64,000 nucleotides of DNA, from positions 682,001 through 746,000 of the forward strand of contig NZ_RXZI01000001.1 of NCBI RefSeq assembly GCF_021991925.1, read 5' to 3'. A program made the position numbers and the translations under genes. Numbering within the stretch: position 1 is the stretch's first letter; each line of letters opens with the position of its first letter. The notes beneath the pieces are model-generated. The model worked only from the letters and a program-made list of their open reading frames with translations, ran no database searches and had not been told where the DNA came from. Shown one piece after another: positions 55,568 through 63,678 of this stretch. The DNA comes from Sutcliffiella horikoshii (GTDB lineage Bacteria; Bacillota; Bacilli; Bacillales; Bacillaceae_I).

Positions 55568-57073
55568 TTATCCGATATTTTTGCCTATTTGTTCGAAATC
55601 TTCTTTGATGGCATCTGCGGTTAGTTGCCCAGACAGGGTCACCATCGGAACGCCGCCGCCAGGGTGGGTGGATCCGCCAGTGAAGTATAGATTGTTCAGA
55701 ATTTTGCTGCGGCACGGAATCTTGAAACCGCCATTCTTTTTCCGGTCTGTCACCACTCCATATATGGATCCTCCGTTAGCTCCATATAAATTTTGTAAAT
55801 CATTCGGTGTAAAGGAGTATTCAAATTCTATGGAGTCTTTTAACCCGCCAAGTCCCATTCTTTCCAACTTGGTAAGGACTTTTTCACGGTATATATCTTT
55901 ATATTCCTCCCATGTTTCCCCTTCCTTCAAAGGAGGAACATGTGTTAGAACGAATAAATTCTCCTTACCCTCAGGTGCTTGAGTAGAGTCCGTTTTAGAG
56001 GAAACACCTATATAGATCGTTGGATCCTTTGCAGGCAGTCCTTTGTTGAATATGGTGTCAAACTCCACTTCAGGATCTCTGGAAAAGAAAAAGTTATGAT
56101 GTGCCAACTGTTCATATTGTCTGTTCACTCCAAGTAAGAGGACCAGGCCAGAGACCGTAGGAGTATATTTCACCAGATCGTTTGCTGCACTCTCAGCCAT
56201 AGGAACATCTTTCAACAGGGTTTTATACGCAGGAATCGCTTCAAGATTGGAGACAACAAGATCGGCATCGATTTCCTCCCCATCTTCCAACAGCACTCCT
56301 GTAGCTTTGTGTCCCTCAGTGAGGATTTTGCGGACCGATGCATTCAATTTATATTCTACCTTCATCTCGTCAAGGAGCTTCTGCATCGCTTCGGCAATTT
56401 TATACATCCCGCCCTTCACATAATAAATTCCAAGCCCTAGCTGTACATGTGTTAGTTGGGAAAGTACGGCAGGTGCGTGGTAGGGAGATGAGCCGATGTA
56501 CATGATCATGAAATTGAAAAGTTGTTGAAAATGCTTGTCTTCAAAGTACTTCTTTGTAATCTGATCCATGGATTTCATTGGATCCATGCCAATAAGTTCT
56601 TTAAGATTATGCAATGCACGCAGTTCTGATAAACCTGATAAACTCTTCTTATAAAAACTCTTCAAGCTGTATTCATACATTCTGCTGCAATAGTTCAGGT
56701 ATTCAAAAAATCCGTTTGCATCTTTTGCAGATTGTTCCCTGATCTGCTCAAGCATCTTAGGGAGGTCGCTTGTCACATCGATCGTCGTACCATCTTCAAA
56801 AAAAGTTCTCCACTGAGGTTCGACTCTCTCGATTGTGATGTAATCATGAAGGTTGCGATTCGCGCTCGCAAATAATTGCTCTAACACCCAAGGCATCGTC
56901 AAAATGGATGGACCGGTATCAAATGAAAAGCCTTTTCCGGACCGAATATTCAGTTTGCCTCCTAGTCGCTCGCCCTTTTCAATCACTTTTACCTCATATC
57001 CGTCTGCGGAAAGGCGGATGGCTGCAGATAGGCCACCAAGTCCACCACCTATTACTACTACTTTCTTATTCAT
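55568..57073 (-). CDS. Carotenoid (C30) desaturase/oxidase, CrtN/CrtP-type flavoprotein
   Basis: 501-aa phytoene-desaturase family enzyme. FAD-binding VIGGGLGGLSAAIRL is at 6-20, EKGERLGGK follows, and the C-terminal family signature FTGGSTHPGGGVPMVTLSG is intact. Members desaturate C30 or C40 carotenes or oxidise a terminal methyl group (CrtP/CrtNb/CrtNc); sequence alone does not tell which. GGAGG lies 7 nt before the ATG (57073, reverse). It diverges from a crtQ-like/crtO-like pair, so a late oxidative step is favoured. No crtM is in the window. Confidence 0.85.
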   Translation of the reverse strand: MNKKVVVIGGGLGGLSAAIRLSADGYEVKVIEKGERLGGKLNIRSGKGFSFDTGPSILTMPWVLEQLFASANRNLHDYITIERVEPQWRTFFEDGTTIDVTSDLPKMLEQIREQSAKDANGFFEYLNYCSRMYEYSLKSFYKKSLSGLSELRALHNLKELIGMDPMKSMDQITKKYFEDKHFQQLFNFMIMYIGSSPYHAPAVLSQLTHVQLGLGIYYVKGGMYKIAEAMQKLLDEMKVEYKLNASVRKILTEGHKATGVLLEDGEEIDADLVVSNLEAIPAYKTLLKDVPMAESAANDLVKYTPTVSGLVLLLGVNRQYEQLAHHNFFFSRDPEVEFDTIFNKGLPAKDPTIYIGVSSKTDSTQAPEGKENLFVLTHVPPLKEGETWEEYKDIYREKVLTKLERMGLGGLKDSIEFEYSFTPNDLQNLYGANGGSIYGVVTDRKKNGGFKIPCRSKILNNLYFTGGSTHPGGGVPMVTLSGQLTADAIKEDFEQIGKNIG

Positions 57074-57210
57074 TTTTTTCCTCCTTATGAAAACCTAGCT
57101 GTTTGACTAGACTGTTTAATATTAGTTTATAGGAATGGGTTTTCAATTTTCCATTTTGCCCTTTTTTTACATTTTCATAACTATACTGATTAATTATTGG
57201 AGGATTTGAC

Positions 57211-58284
57211 ATGATATTGTTCATAACGTTGATGACATTGTTGCTGGGAAGAATCCTGTTCTTTCACATTCCTACTTTCCGCGTACAAGATGGTAAGCTA
57301 GAACATTTGAAGAAAGTGACCATCATTATTCCTGCTAGAAATGAAGCGGGGAATCTCCCGCATCTTTTAAAGTCCTTACAACCGTATCGTAAAAAAGTAA
57401 AAGAAATTCTTGTAGTGGATGATCACTCGATTGATAACACTTCGGAAGTGGCGAAGTACTTTGGCGCGAGAGTGTTAAAATTGAAAGAACTCCCGGCAGG
57501 TTGGTTTGGTAAATCATTTGGTTGCTGGAATGGTGCATTGCAGGCTAAAGGGGATATCCTTCTTTTTCTGGATGCCGACACGGTAATCATGGAAAATGGG
57601 TTGGAAAATATGCTGGCTGCTTACAAGGGTATGGGGGAAGTGATTTCAGTTCAACCGTACCACATGATAAAAGAAAGATATGAAAGTTTATCTTCCTTCT
57701 TTCATCTAGTGATTATGGGGTCTCTCGGTGCTTTTCATCTTTTGCAAAAGTGGATCCCAGTTAAAGGTGCCTTCGGGCAATGTATGCTCATTCACCGGCA
57801 GGATTATTTTAAATACGGTGGACATGAGGCGATACAAGGAGAGTTGATGGAAAACATGGCGTTTGGTTTCATCGTTCAGAATCATGGAGGGAAAGTTCGT
57901 TGCTTCAGTGGTTTAGGTGCAGTCCAGATGAGAATGTACCCGGAAGGAATACGCGATTTGTGGAGAGGCTGGAGTAAAAGCTTTGCAACCGGTGCTTCAA
58001 GAACAAATATAATATATTTGCTTTTCATTTCTTTATGGATTGGTGGATTAGTAACATTTCTGACAAGTTATCAATCCCTCCCGATGGAGCTGTATATAGG
58101 GGTTTACATACTAATAGCGTTACATATTAAAAGAACCTTATCGCCTGTTGGGACGTTTGGGTGGGGAACGGCTTTACTTTTTCCTTTTCACCTGCTTTTC
58201 TTTATTATACTGTTTGCTTACTCCTGTTTTCAGACCTTTTTCAAAAGAAATGTTTCTTGGAAAGGGAGGAAAATCGATTTATAG
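57211..58284 (+). CDS. GT2 glycosyltransferase, CrtQ-like (diaponeurosporenoate glycosyltransferase)
   Basis: 357 aa. An N-terminal hydrophobic segment precedes the GT-A domain with TIIIPARNEAGNLP and the metal motif FLDADT. Three or four hydrophobic helices close the protein (about 265-345). The domain layout and GWSKSFATGAS segment resemble staphyloxanthin CrtQ. It probably attaches a sugar to an apocarotenoic acid at the membrane. GGAGG precedes ATG 57211. It is divergent from the CrtN-like gene with 137 bp between them, and 20 bp upstream of the crtO-like gene. Confidence 0.8.
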   Translation: MILFITLMTLLLGRILFFHIPTFRVQDGKLEHLKKVTIIIPARNEAGNLPHLLKSLQPYRKKVKEILVVDDHSIDNTSEVAKYFGARVLKLKELPAGWFGKSFGCWNGALQAKGDILLFLDADTVIMENGLENMLAAYKGMGEVISVQPYHMIKERYESLSSFFHLVIMGSLGAFHLLQKWIPVKGAFGQCMLIHRQDYFKYGGHEAIQGELMENMAFGFIVQNHGGKVRCFSGLGAVQMRMYPEGIRDLWRGWSKSFATGASRTNIIYLLFISLWIGGLVTFLTSYQSLPMELYIGVYILIALHIKRTLSPVGTFGWGTALLFPFHLLFFIILFAYSCFQTFFKRNVSWKGRKIDL

Positions 58285-58304
58285 GAGCGTGATGGAGGAT
58301 GTTG

Positions 58305-58829
58305 ATGGAACTGGGAACACTCACAGGAACGATAGTGAACATTTTGGCATGGCTCTTTATTCAGCTTGGGATCGCCTACTTTGCTCTAAAAATACCAAAA
58401 GAATGGATATCCCATGAGAATGCATGGTTTATAGAAAGGAGATGGGAAAGTACCGTATACAGCCTAATTAAAATAAAAAAGTGGAAAGATCGACTTCCAG
58501 AGGCTGGAGGCATATTTAATAGCGGTTTTTCGAAAAAAAGCTTAAAAAGCAAGAACGGAGACTATCTCCGCCTGTTTGTAGTGGAAACAAGAAGAGGGGA
58601 ACTGACACATGTCATGGTGATGCTTCCAGGGGTGCTGTTCTTTCTTTGGAATCCCGTTCATGTAGGTTGGATGATGGTTTGCTATGGAATTCTTGTGAAT
58701 TTGCCGTTCGCTTTGTTGCAACGATATAACAGGCATCGTTTATTAAAAATAATCGGCAAACAAAAACAGGAGGCTGTTACACCTCCTGAGGATCGGTCGC
58801 TTGGTGACATAAAATCAACACATATTTAA
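58305..58829 (+). CDS. CrtO-like glycosyl-carotenoid acyltransferase
   Basis: 174-aa membrane protein with helices at about 5-25 and 105-145. WKDRLPEAG, ETRRGELTHV and the C-terminal QRYNRHRLLKI match the S. aureus CrtO pattern (glycosyl-4,4'-diaponeurosporenoate acyltransferase), which adds a fatty acyl chain to the sugar. ATG 58305 is chosen because GGAGG at 58294-58298 abuts the other ATG at 58299. The stop overlaps the convergent TRIC-family gene by 4 bp. Confidence 0.78.
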   Translation: MELGTLTGTIVNILAWLFIQLGIAYFALKIPKEWISHENAWFIERRWESTVYSLIKIKKWKDRLPEAGGIFNSGFSKKSLKSKNGDYLRLFVVETRRGELTHVMVMLPGVLFFLWNPVHVGWMMVCYGILVNLPFALLQRYNRHRLLKIIGKQKQEAVTPPEDRSLGDIKSTHI

Positions 58830-59434
58830 GCTTGAGTTTGCAAGCTTCTATTCGGCAATTTCCATTTATAGGTGTACGATAATACACGTAATGTAACAAT
58901 TCCTACAAATAAAATATAAAGATGGATTGGAGAACTTGCAATACCGAATGCGATGATAAGGCCCGCGAGGATCGCCCATGCTGCATAAATTTCTGCTCTC
59001 AAGACAAGTGGTTTCCTGCCTGCAAGCAAGTCGCGAATAATACCGCCACCACTTCCTGTCAGAACTGCAGCGACTACTACTGCACTGATTGGGTGGTTCA
59101 TGCTTGTTGCGTATAATGCCCCTTGGATGGCAAATGCAGCAAGACCGATGGCATCAAAAAAGTTGCCCCACTTCCGCCAATGCTTTAGTAGATTGTTCGG
59201 AAACAGGAAGACGGCTGTCATGGCGACGAGGGCTACCTGAAAGAGCATCCCTTGTTCCCAAAGTGCAGAGATAGGAACCCCTATTAAAAGATTTCGCACC
59301 GCTCCTCCGCCAAAGGCTGTCACAATCCCTAATATATAAACACCGAGTATGTCATACTCTTCTTCCATAGCGACTATCGCTCCACTTATTGCGAATGCGA
59401 TGGTCCCGATAATGCTGAAAACTTCCCAAGTCAT
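58826..59434 (-). CDS. TRIC-family (UPF0126) membrane channel/transporter
   Basis: 202 aa, seven predicted hydrophobic helices in two homologous halves, each with a Gly-rich turn: GGGAVRNLLIG and GGGIIRDLLAG. UPF0126 proteins are bacterial relatives of TRIC cation channels, and the E. coli member YicG has been reported to move glycine. The substrate is not predictable here. GGAGTGAT precedes the start on the minus strand. Convergent with the crtO-like gene; not obviously part of the pigment pathway. Confidence 0.85.
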   Translation of the reverse strand: MTWEVFSIIGTIAFAISGAIVAMEEEYDILGVYILGIVTAFGGGAVRNLLIGVPISALWEQGMLFQVALVAMTAVFLFPNNLLKHWRKWGNFFDAIGLAAFAIQGALYATSMNHPISAVVVAAVLTGSGGGIIRDLLAGRKPLVLRAEIYAAWAILAGLIIAFGIASSPIHLYILFVGIVTLRVLSYTYKWKLPNRSLQTQA

Positions 59435-59591
59435 GCGATCACTCCGTTACTAGGTCAAACATTAAAAGCCTACCTGATTTTATATAGAAATCAGCAGGAA
59501 TGCAATAGTTTTAAAGGATTTAATAGAGAAAAAACGTATATTTTGATATGATGATAAGAACTTGTTCCACTTTACATTCATTTTAGAAAAA

Positions 59592-59759
59592 GGCTCTTTT
59601 AATAGTGAAAATTCGGCAATTGGACTTTTTACTGCGTATTTATTCTAAATATGCACATCACTTAATTAATATCGCAGAGAAAAGAGCACGACAGTAAGGC
59701 ATATAACATAACGGTAGGCTTGAAAATACGTAAAAGCAACAAAGTTTACGAAAATAGCC
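59592..59759 (-). mobile_element. Family-2 MITE-like element, copy H (inverted)
   Basis: Reverse orientation. It runs from GGCTCTTTT, through TCGGCAATTGGACTTTTTAC and GAAAAGAGCACGACAGTAAG, to AAAGCAACAAAGTTTACG and AAAATAGCC. The first end has lost its CAAAGATTGTTGCTATT segment. It ends 23 bp before the TTG start of hflX and contributes an in-frame extension to that ORF. Confidence 0.75.
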
Positions 59760-59782
59760 TACATAAAAAAGGGGTTACGCAT

Positions 59783-61051
59783 TTGAACGAAACATTAAAC
59801 AAAGACAAAGAACGGGTCATTCTCGTAGGTTGCCAACTGCCAAAAGATGATGACCAAACATTTTTTTATTCAATGGATGAACTGTCATCCCTCACCAAGA
59901 CAGCCAATGGGGAAGTTCTTGTCACGCTTACACAAAAAAGGGAAAGGGTTCACCCTGCTACATATATAGGTAAAGGTAAGATAGAAGAACTTATCCAGCT
60001 TGAAGAAGAGTTGGAGCCTGAGATTATTATATTCAATGGGGAATTGGCGCCGAGTCAAAACAGAAACCTTTCCAAAGTGCTGAATGCCAGAATTATTGAT
60101 CGCACGCAGTTAATTTTGGATATTTTCGCCCAGCGCGCTAAATCAAAAGAAGGTAAACTCCAAGTGGAACTTGCTCAGCTTCAATACCTACTGCCACGTC
60201 TTGGTGGGAAGGGTGTGGAACTGTCCAGACTAGGAGGAGGAATTGGAACAAGAGGACCGGGTGAAACAAAATTAGAGTCGGATCGAAGGCATATCAATAG
60301 AAGAATTGTGGATATCAAGACACAATTATCCTCCATCGTCAGTCACCGTGAACGCTATCGTGAGCGTAGAAAGCGTAACCAAGCTTTTCAACTTTCACTT
60401 GTCGGTTATACAAATGCGGGCAAATCGACCATTTTCAACCGTTTGACCGAAGCTGGGACTTTTGAGGAAAACCTCTTGTTCGCCACACTTGATCCCACAA
60501 CCAGAAAAATCATGCTGCCATCAGGCTTTCACGCCCTTTTAACGGATACAGTAGGATTCATTCAGGACCTACCGACCTCCCTTGTTGCGGCGTTCCGCTC
60601 TACACTCGAGGAAGTAACAGAAGCGGATTTGATACTACACGTAGTAGACAGCTCAAGTCCAGATCATGTTAATCATGAGAAAACGGTGGATAAACTGCTG
60701 AAGGAGCTAGGAGTAGAAGGAGTTCCGGTATTAACAATCTATAATAAAAAGGATCAAACGACCGAGGGGTTTACACCAGCATATAATGAAGAGATATTGC
60801 ATATAAGCGCACTCGATAAGGAAGACATAAAGAGGTTGACTGCCAAATTAGAAGCAATGATAAAAGGGCAAATGGATCCCTATCATATTGCTGTCCCTTC
60901 ATCAGAAGGAAAAATGATTGCGCAATTGAAGCAAGAAACTGTCTTGGAAAATTTGGTCTTTAGAGAAGAGGAAGAAAGTTATTCGGTAGAAGGCTATTAT
61001 TTTGATAATTCAAAATTGGCTTCCGTGATTCAACAAAGAATGAAGAAATAG
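59783..61051 (+). CDS. hflX: GTPase HflX
   Basis: Ribosome-associated GTPase that rescues or splits stalled ribosomes, 422 aa. An HflX N-terminal domain (GCQLPKDDD, ATYIGKGKIEEL) precedes the GGGIGTRGPGETKLE loop, G1 GYTNAGKST and G3 DTVGFI. The ORF extends to ATG 59720, but those 21 codons come from the family-2 element. AAAAAAGGGG at 59765-59774 is correctly spaced for TTG 59783, giving the normal family length. Confidence 0.93.
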   Translation: MNETLNKDKERVILVGCQLPKDDDQTFFYSMDELSSLTKTANGEVLVTLTQKRERVHPATYIGKGKIEELIQLEEELEPEIIIFNGELAPSQNRNLSKVLNARIIDRTQLILDIFAQRAKSKEGKLQVELAQLQYLLPRLGGKGVELSRLGGGIGTRGPGETKLESDRRHINRRIVDIKTQLSSIVSHRERYRERRKRNQAFQLSLVGYTNAGKSTIFNRLTEAGTFEENLLFATLDPTTRKIMLPSGFHALLTDTVGFIQDLPTSLVAAFRSTLEEVTEADLILHVVDSSSPDHVNHEKTVDKLLKELGVEGVPVLTIYNKKDQTTEGFTPAYNEEILHISALDKEDIKRLTAKLEAMIKGQMDPYHIAVPSSEGKMIAQLKQETVLENLVFREEEESYSVEGYYFDNSKLASVIQQRMKK

Positions 61052-61063
61052 AGGAGAATACAA

Positions 61064-62332
61064 ATGTTCCATTTATTACAGCATGGGGAAGTCATTGAAC
61101 CAATTGTACGTAAGGTTGAAGAGAAGCTCCAAGAAAGCTTTCAACAGGTAGATGCAAATGTAGAAACGAATCAATTCAGAGTATTAAAAAGCTTTCAGGG
61201 GAATCGAGTAAGTGATTCTCATTTCATTCCATCAACGGGTTACGGATATGATGACATCGGACGAGATACATTAGAGAAAATCTATGCAGAAGTATTCGGC
61301 GGGGAAGCGGGACTTGTGCGTCCACAGATCATTTCGGGAACTCATGCTATCTCCATCGCCCTCTTTGGAGTGTTACGTCCAGGAGATGAATTGCTTTATA
61401 TAACAGGCAAGCCATACGACACCCTTGAAGAAATCGTAGGAATAAGGGGCAGTGGTGTGGGATCTCTAAAAGAGTACAACATCGGCTACAAGACCATCGA
61501 TTTAAAGAATAATCGTGGAATAGATTGGGAGAGCGTCAGTAATGCCATCACACCTTCTACCAAAATGATTGGCATACAACGTTCAAAGGGCTATGCCACT
61601 CGCCCATCCTTTACAATAGAAGAGATAAAGGAAATGATCCGTTTTGTAAAGGAAATCAAACCAGACGTAGTAGTGTTTGTAGATAACTGCTATGGGGAAT
61701 TTGTAGAACTTTCAGAGCCTTGTCATGTTGGAGCGGATCTGATGGCAGGATCACTGATAAAAAACCCTGGTGGGGGCATTGCCAAAACGGGCGGATATAT
61801 CGTAGGGAAAAAAGAGTTGGTGGAAGCCTGTTCCTATCGGATGACTTCCCCTGGCATTGGTGCAGAGGCTGGTGCGAGCCTTTATAGCCTACAGGAAATG
61901 TATCAAGGGTTCTTCCTTGCTCCCCATGTTGTGGGACAAGCCTTGAAAGGTGCGATGTTCACCGCGGCATTGTTGGAGGAGCTTGGGATGAATACTTCCC
62001 CAAGTTGGGATGCACAACGCACTGATCTGATTCAATCTGTACAGTTTGATGATAAAGATAAGATGATTGCCTTTTGTCAGGCGATTCAATATGCTTCTCC
62101 TGTCAATTCTCATGTTACACCATATGCCAATTACATGCCGGGATATGAAGATGATGTCATCATGGCTGCGGGAACATTTATCCAGGGTGCTAGTATTGAA
62201 CTGACAGCTGATGGACCAATCAGGGCACCATATGTTGCGTATGTACAAGGTGGTCTGACATATTCTCATGTCAAGATTGCGGTTTGTAGTGCAGTAGATC
62301 ATTTGATTAGTAAGGGATTGTTAGATAAATAA
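61064..62332 (+). CDS. ynbB: Methionine gamma-lyase-like PLP protein YnbB
   Basis: 422 aa of the YnbB/aluminium-resistance family, fold type I PLP. The PLP lysine is in GSLIKNPGGGIAKTGGYI, and FIPSTGYGYDDIGRD is the conserved N-terminal signature. Function is poorly known; annotation as methionine gamma-lyase is by family. It lies 12 bp after hflX, an arrangement conserved before glnR in Bacillus. GAGGAG precedes ATG 61064. Confidence 0.9.
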   Translation: MFHLLQHGEVIEPIVRKVEEKLQESFQQVDANVETNQFRVLKSFQGNRVSDSHFIPSTGYGYDDIGRDTLEKIYAEVFGGEAGLVRPQIISGTHAISIALFGVLRPGDELLYITGKPYDTLEEIVGIRGSGVGSLKEYNIGYKTIDLKNNRGIDWESVSNAITPSTKMIGIQRSKGYATRPSFTIEEIKEMIRFVKEIKPDVVVFVDNCYGEFVELSEPCHVGADLMAGSLIKNPGGGIAKTGGYIVGKKELVEACSYRMTSPGIGAEAGASLYSLQEMYQGFFLAPHVVGQALKGAMFTAALLEELGMNTSPSWDAQRTDLIQSVQFDDKDKMIAFCQAIQYASPVNSHVTPYANYMPGYEDDVIMAAGTFIQGASIELTADGPIRAPYVAYVQGGLTYSHVKIAVCSAVDHLISKGLLDK

Positions 62333-62345
62333 AAATTTTATTATG

Positions 62346-62373
62346 AGCCTGGGGGATCCCAGGCTTTTTTTTA
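62346..62373 (+). terminator. Intrinsic terminator after ynbB
   Basis: AGCCTGGG (62346-62353) pairs perfectly with CCCAGGCT (62358-62365) around GGAT, then a T8 run. Confidence 0.92.
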
Positions 62374-62440
62374 TGACAAGTGAGGGGTGAAGACGAAATT
62401 TTGAGCGGAATATTTAGTCGAGGAGGGCGGCATGAAGGGG

Positions 62441-62972
62441 ATGAGAACAATCTTGGGTGTGATACTGGGGTGAGATTATTATTATGGGGTCTATGAGAAG
62501 AATCTCGAGTGTGATTTTGGGATGAGATTGTCATTATGGGATGCATGAGAACAATCTCGAGTGTGATTCTGGCTTGAGATTGTCATTATGGGGTGTATGA
62601 GAACAATCTCGGATGTGATTTTGGGATGAGATTGTCATTAAGGGATGTATGAGAACAATCTCGAGTGTGATTCTGGCTTGAGATTGTCATTATGGGGTCT
62701 ATGAGAACAATCTCGAATGTGATTTTGGGATGAGATTGTCATTAAGGGATGTATGAGAACAATCTCGAGTGTGATTCTGGCTTGAGATTGTCATTATGGG
62801 GTGTATGAGAACAATCTCGAATGTAATTTTGGGATGAGATTGTCATTAAGGGATGTATGAGAACAATCTCGGATGTGATTTTGAGATGAGATTGTCATTA
62901 TGGGATGTATGAGAACAATCTCGAATGTGATTCTGGGTTGAAATTGTCCTCACGGTTTCTACGAGAACAAAC
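62441..62972 (+). repeat. 52-bp tandem repeat array with alternating inverted 8-mers
   Basis: Units start with ATGAGAACAATCT at 62441, 62493, 62545, 62597, 62649, 62701, 62753, 62805, 62857 and 62909, with a decayed eleventh at 62961; the step is always 52 bp. Each unit carries ACAATCTC and, 17 nt later, its reverse complement GAGATTGT; 19 nt separate that from the next ACAATCTC. From 62545 to 62856 two unit types alternate (TTCTGGCTTGAG and TTTTGGGATGAG), making a 104-bp higher-order repeat. No ORF spans it. 62973-63110 is AT-rich with nothing else recognisable. Confidence 0.92.
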
Positions 62973-63116
62973 TTAAGTAAGACCGATTAAATGGTATGTT
63001 TTTAAATGTGCGGAACAGGTTATAGATAAAAGGGACATTAAAATCTTCATACATAATTGTCGCAAGCCGCTTTTCATATTCTTATTCCTTAGAATTATAG
63101 CCTTATATAAAAATGA

Positions 63117-63167
63117 TGTTAGAAAACCTAACATAATCTTGACAGATTATCTAACATCGCATAAAAT
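63117..63167 (+). promoter_or_regulatory. glnRA promoter with two GlnR/TnrA operators
   Basis: Box 1, TGTTA-N7-TAACA (63117-63133), matches TGTNAN7TNACA exactly. Box 2, TGACA-N7-TAACA (63140-63156), has one mismatch and overlaps the -35. The promoter is TTGACA (63139-63144), 17 nt, TAAAAT (63162-63167). This is the arrangement by which GlnR represses its own operon. Confidence 0.9.
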
Positions 63168-63207
63168 AAGAGTAACTTCATAGGAAATGATGAAAGGAGG
63201 ATTTGTA

Positions 63208-63609
63208 GTGAGTGACAATATCAGACGTTCAATGCCTTTATTTCCAATAGGAATTGTCATGCAACTAACGGAATTGTCAGCTCGACAAATCCGGTATTAT
63301 GAAGAAAATGAGCTTGTGTTTCCAGCACGTTCAGATGGAAATCGCAGACTTTTCTCCTTCAATGATGTTGATACCTTATTAGAGATCAAAAACCTCATTG
63401 AACAGAAAGTCAATATCGCGGGTATCAAACAGTTAATGGCAGTCAAGCAACAACAGACCTCCCCTACGCAGGAAGTGACAAAAGAGGCTGCAAAACCGGA
63501 GCTCTCAGATGACCAGCTACGAAAACTGTTACGTGCGGAAATGATGCAGGCTGGAAGATATAATCGAACGAGTCTTCGCCAAGGAGACATGTCCCGATTT
63601 TTCCATTAA
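63208..63609 (+). CDS. glnR: Glutamine synthetase repressor GlnR (MerR family)
   Basis: 133 aa. The N-terminal MerR winged helix has [17 protein letters not shown], and the C-terminal Gln/Arg-rich tail is the part that senses feedback-inhibited glutamine synthetase in B. subtilis. GTG 63208 is used because AAAGGAGG lies about 7 nt upstream; ATG 63187 precedes that site. Two GlnR operators are just upstream. glnA follows by 69 bp with no terminator visible. Confidence 0.97.
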   Translation: MSDNIRRSMPLFPIGIVMQLTELSARQIRYYEENELVFPARSDGNRRLFSFNDVDTLLEIKNLIEQKVNIAGIKQLMAVKQQQTSPTQEVTKEAAKPELSDDQLRKLLRAEMMQAGRYNRTSLRQGDMSRFFH

Positions 63610-63678
63610 TTATTTTGAGTTTTTTGGTAAGTTTTTATTAAAACTATAATAGTAAAAATTTCGAGGAGGAACTTATTT

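Noticed and set aside
57114-57150. Sigma-B promoter before the CrtQ-like gene
   Set aside because: GTTTAA and GGGTTT are present but 17 or more bp apart, beyond the 13-15 bp used by sigma-B.
62441-62972. CRISPR array
   Set aside because: The whole 52-bp unit repeats, including what would be spacers, and no cas genes are nearby; it is a tandem repeat.
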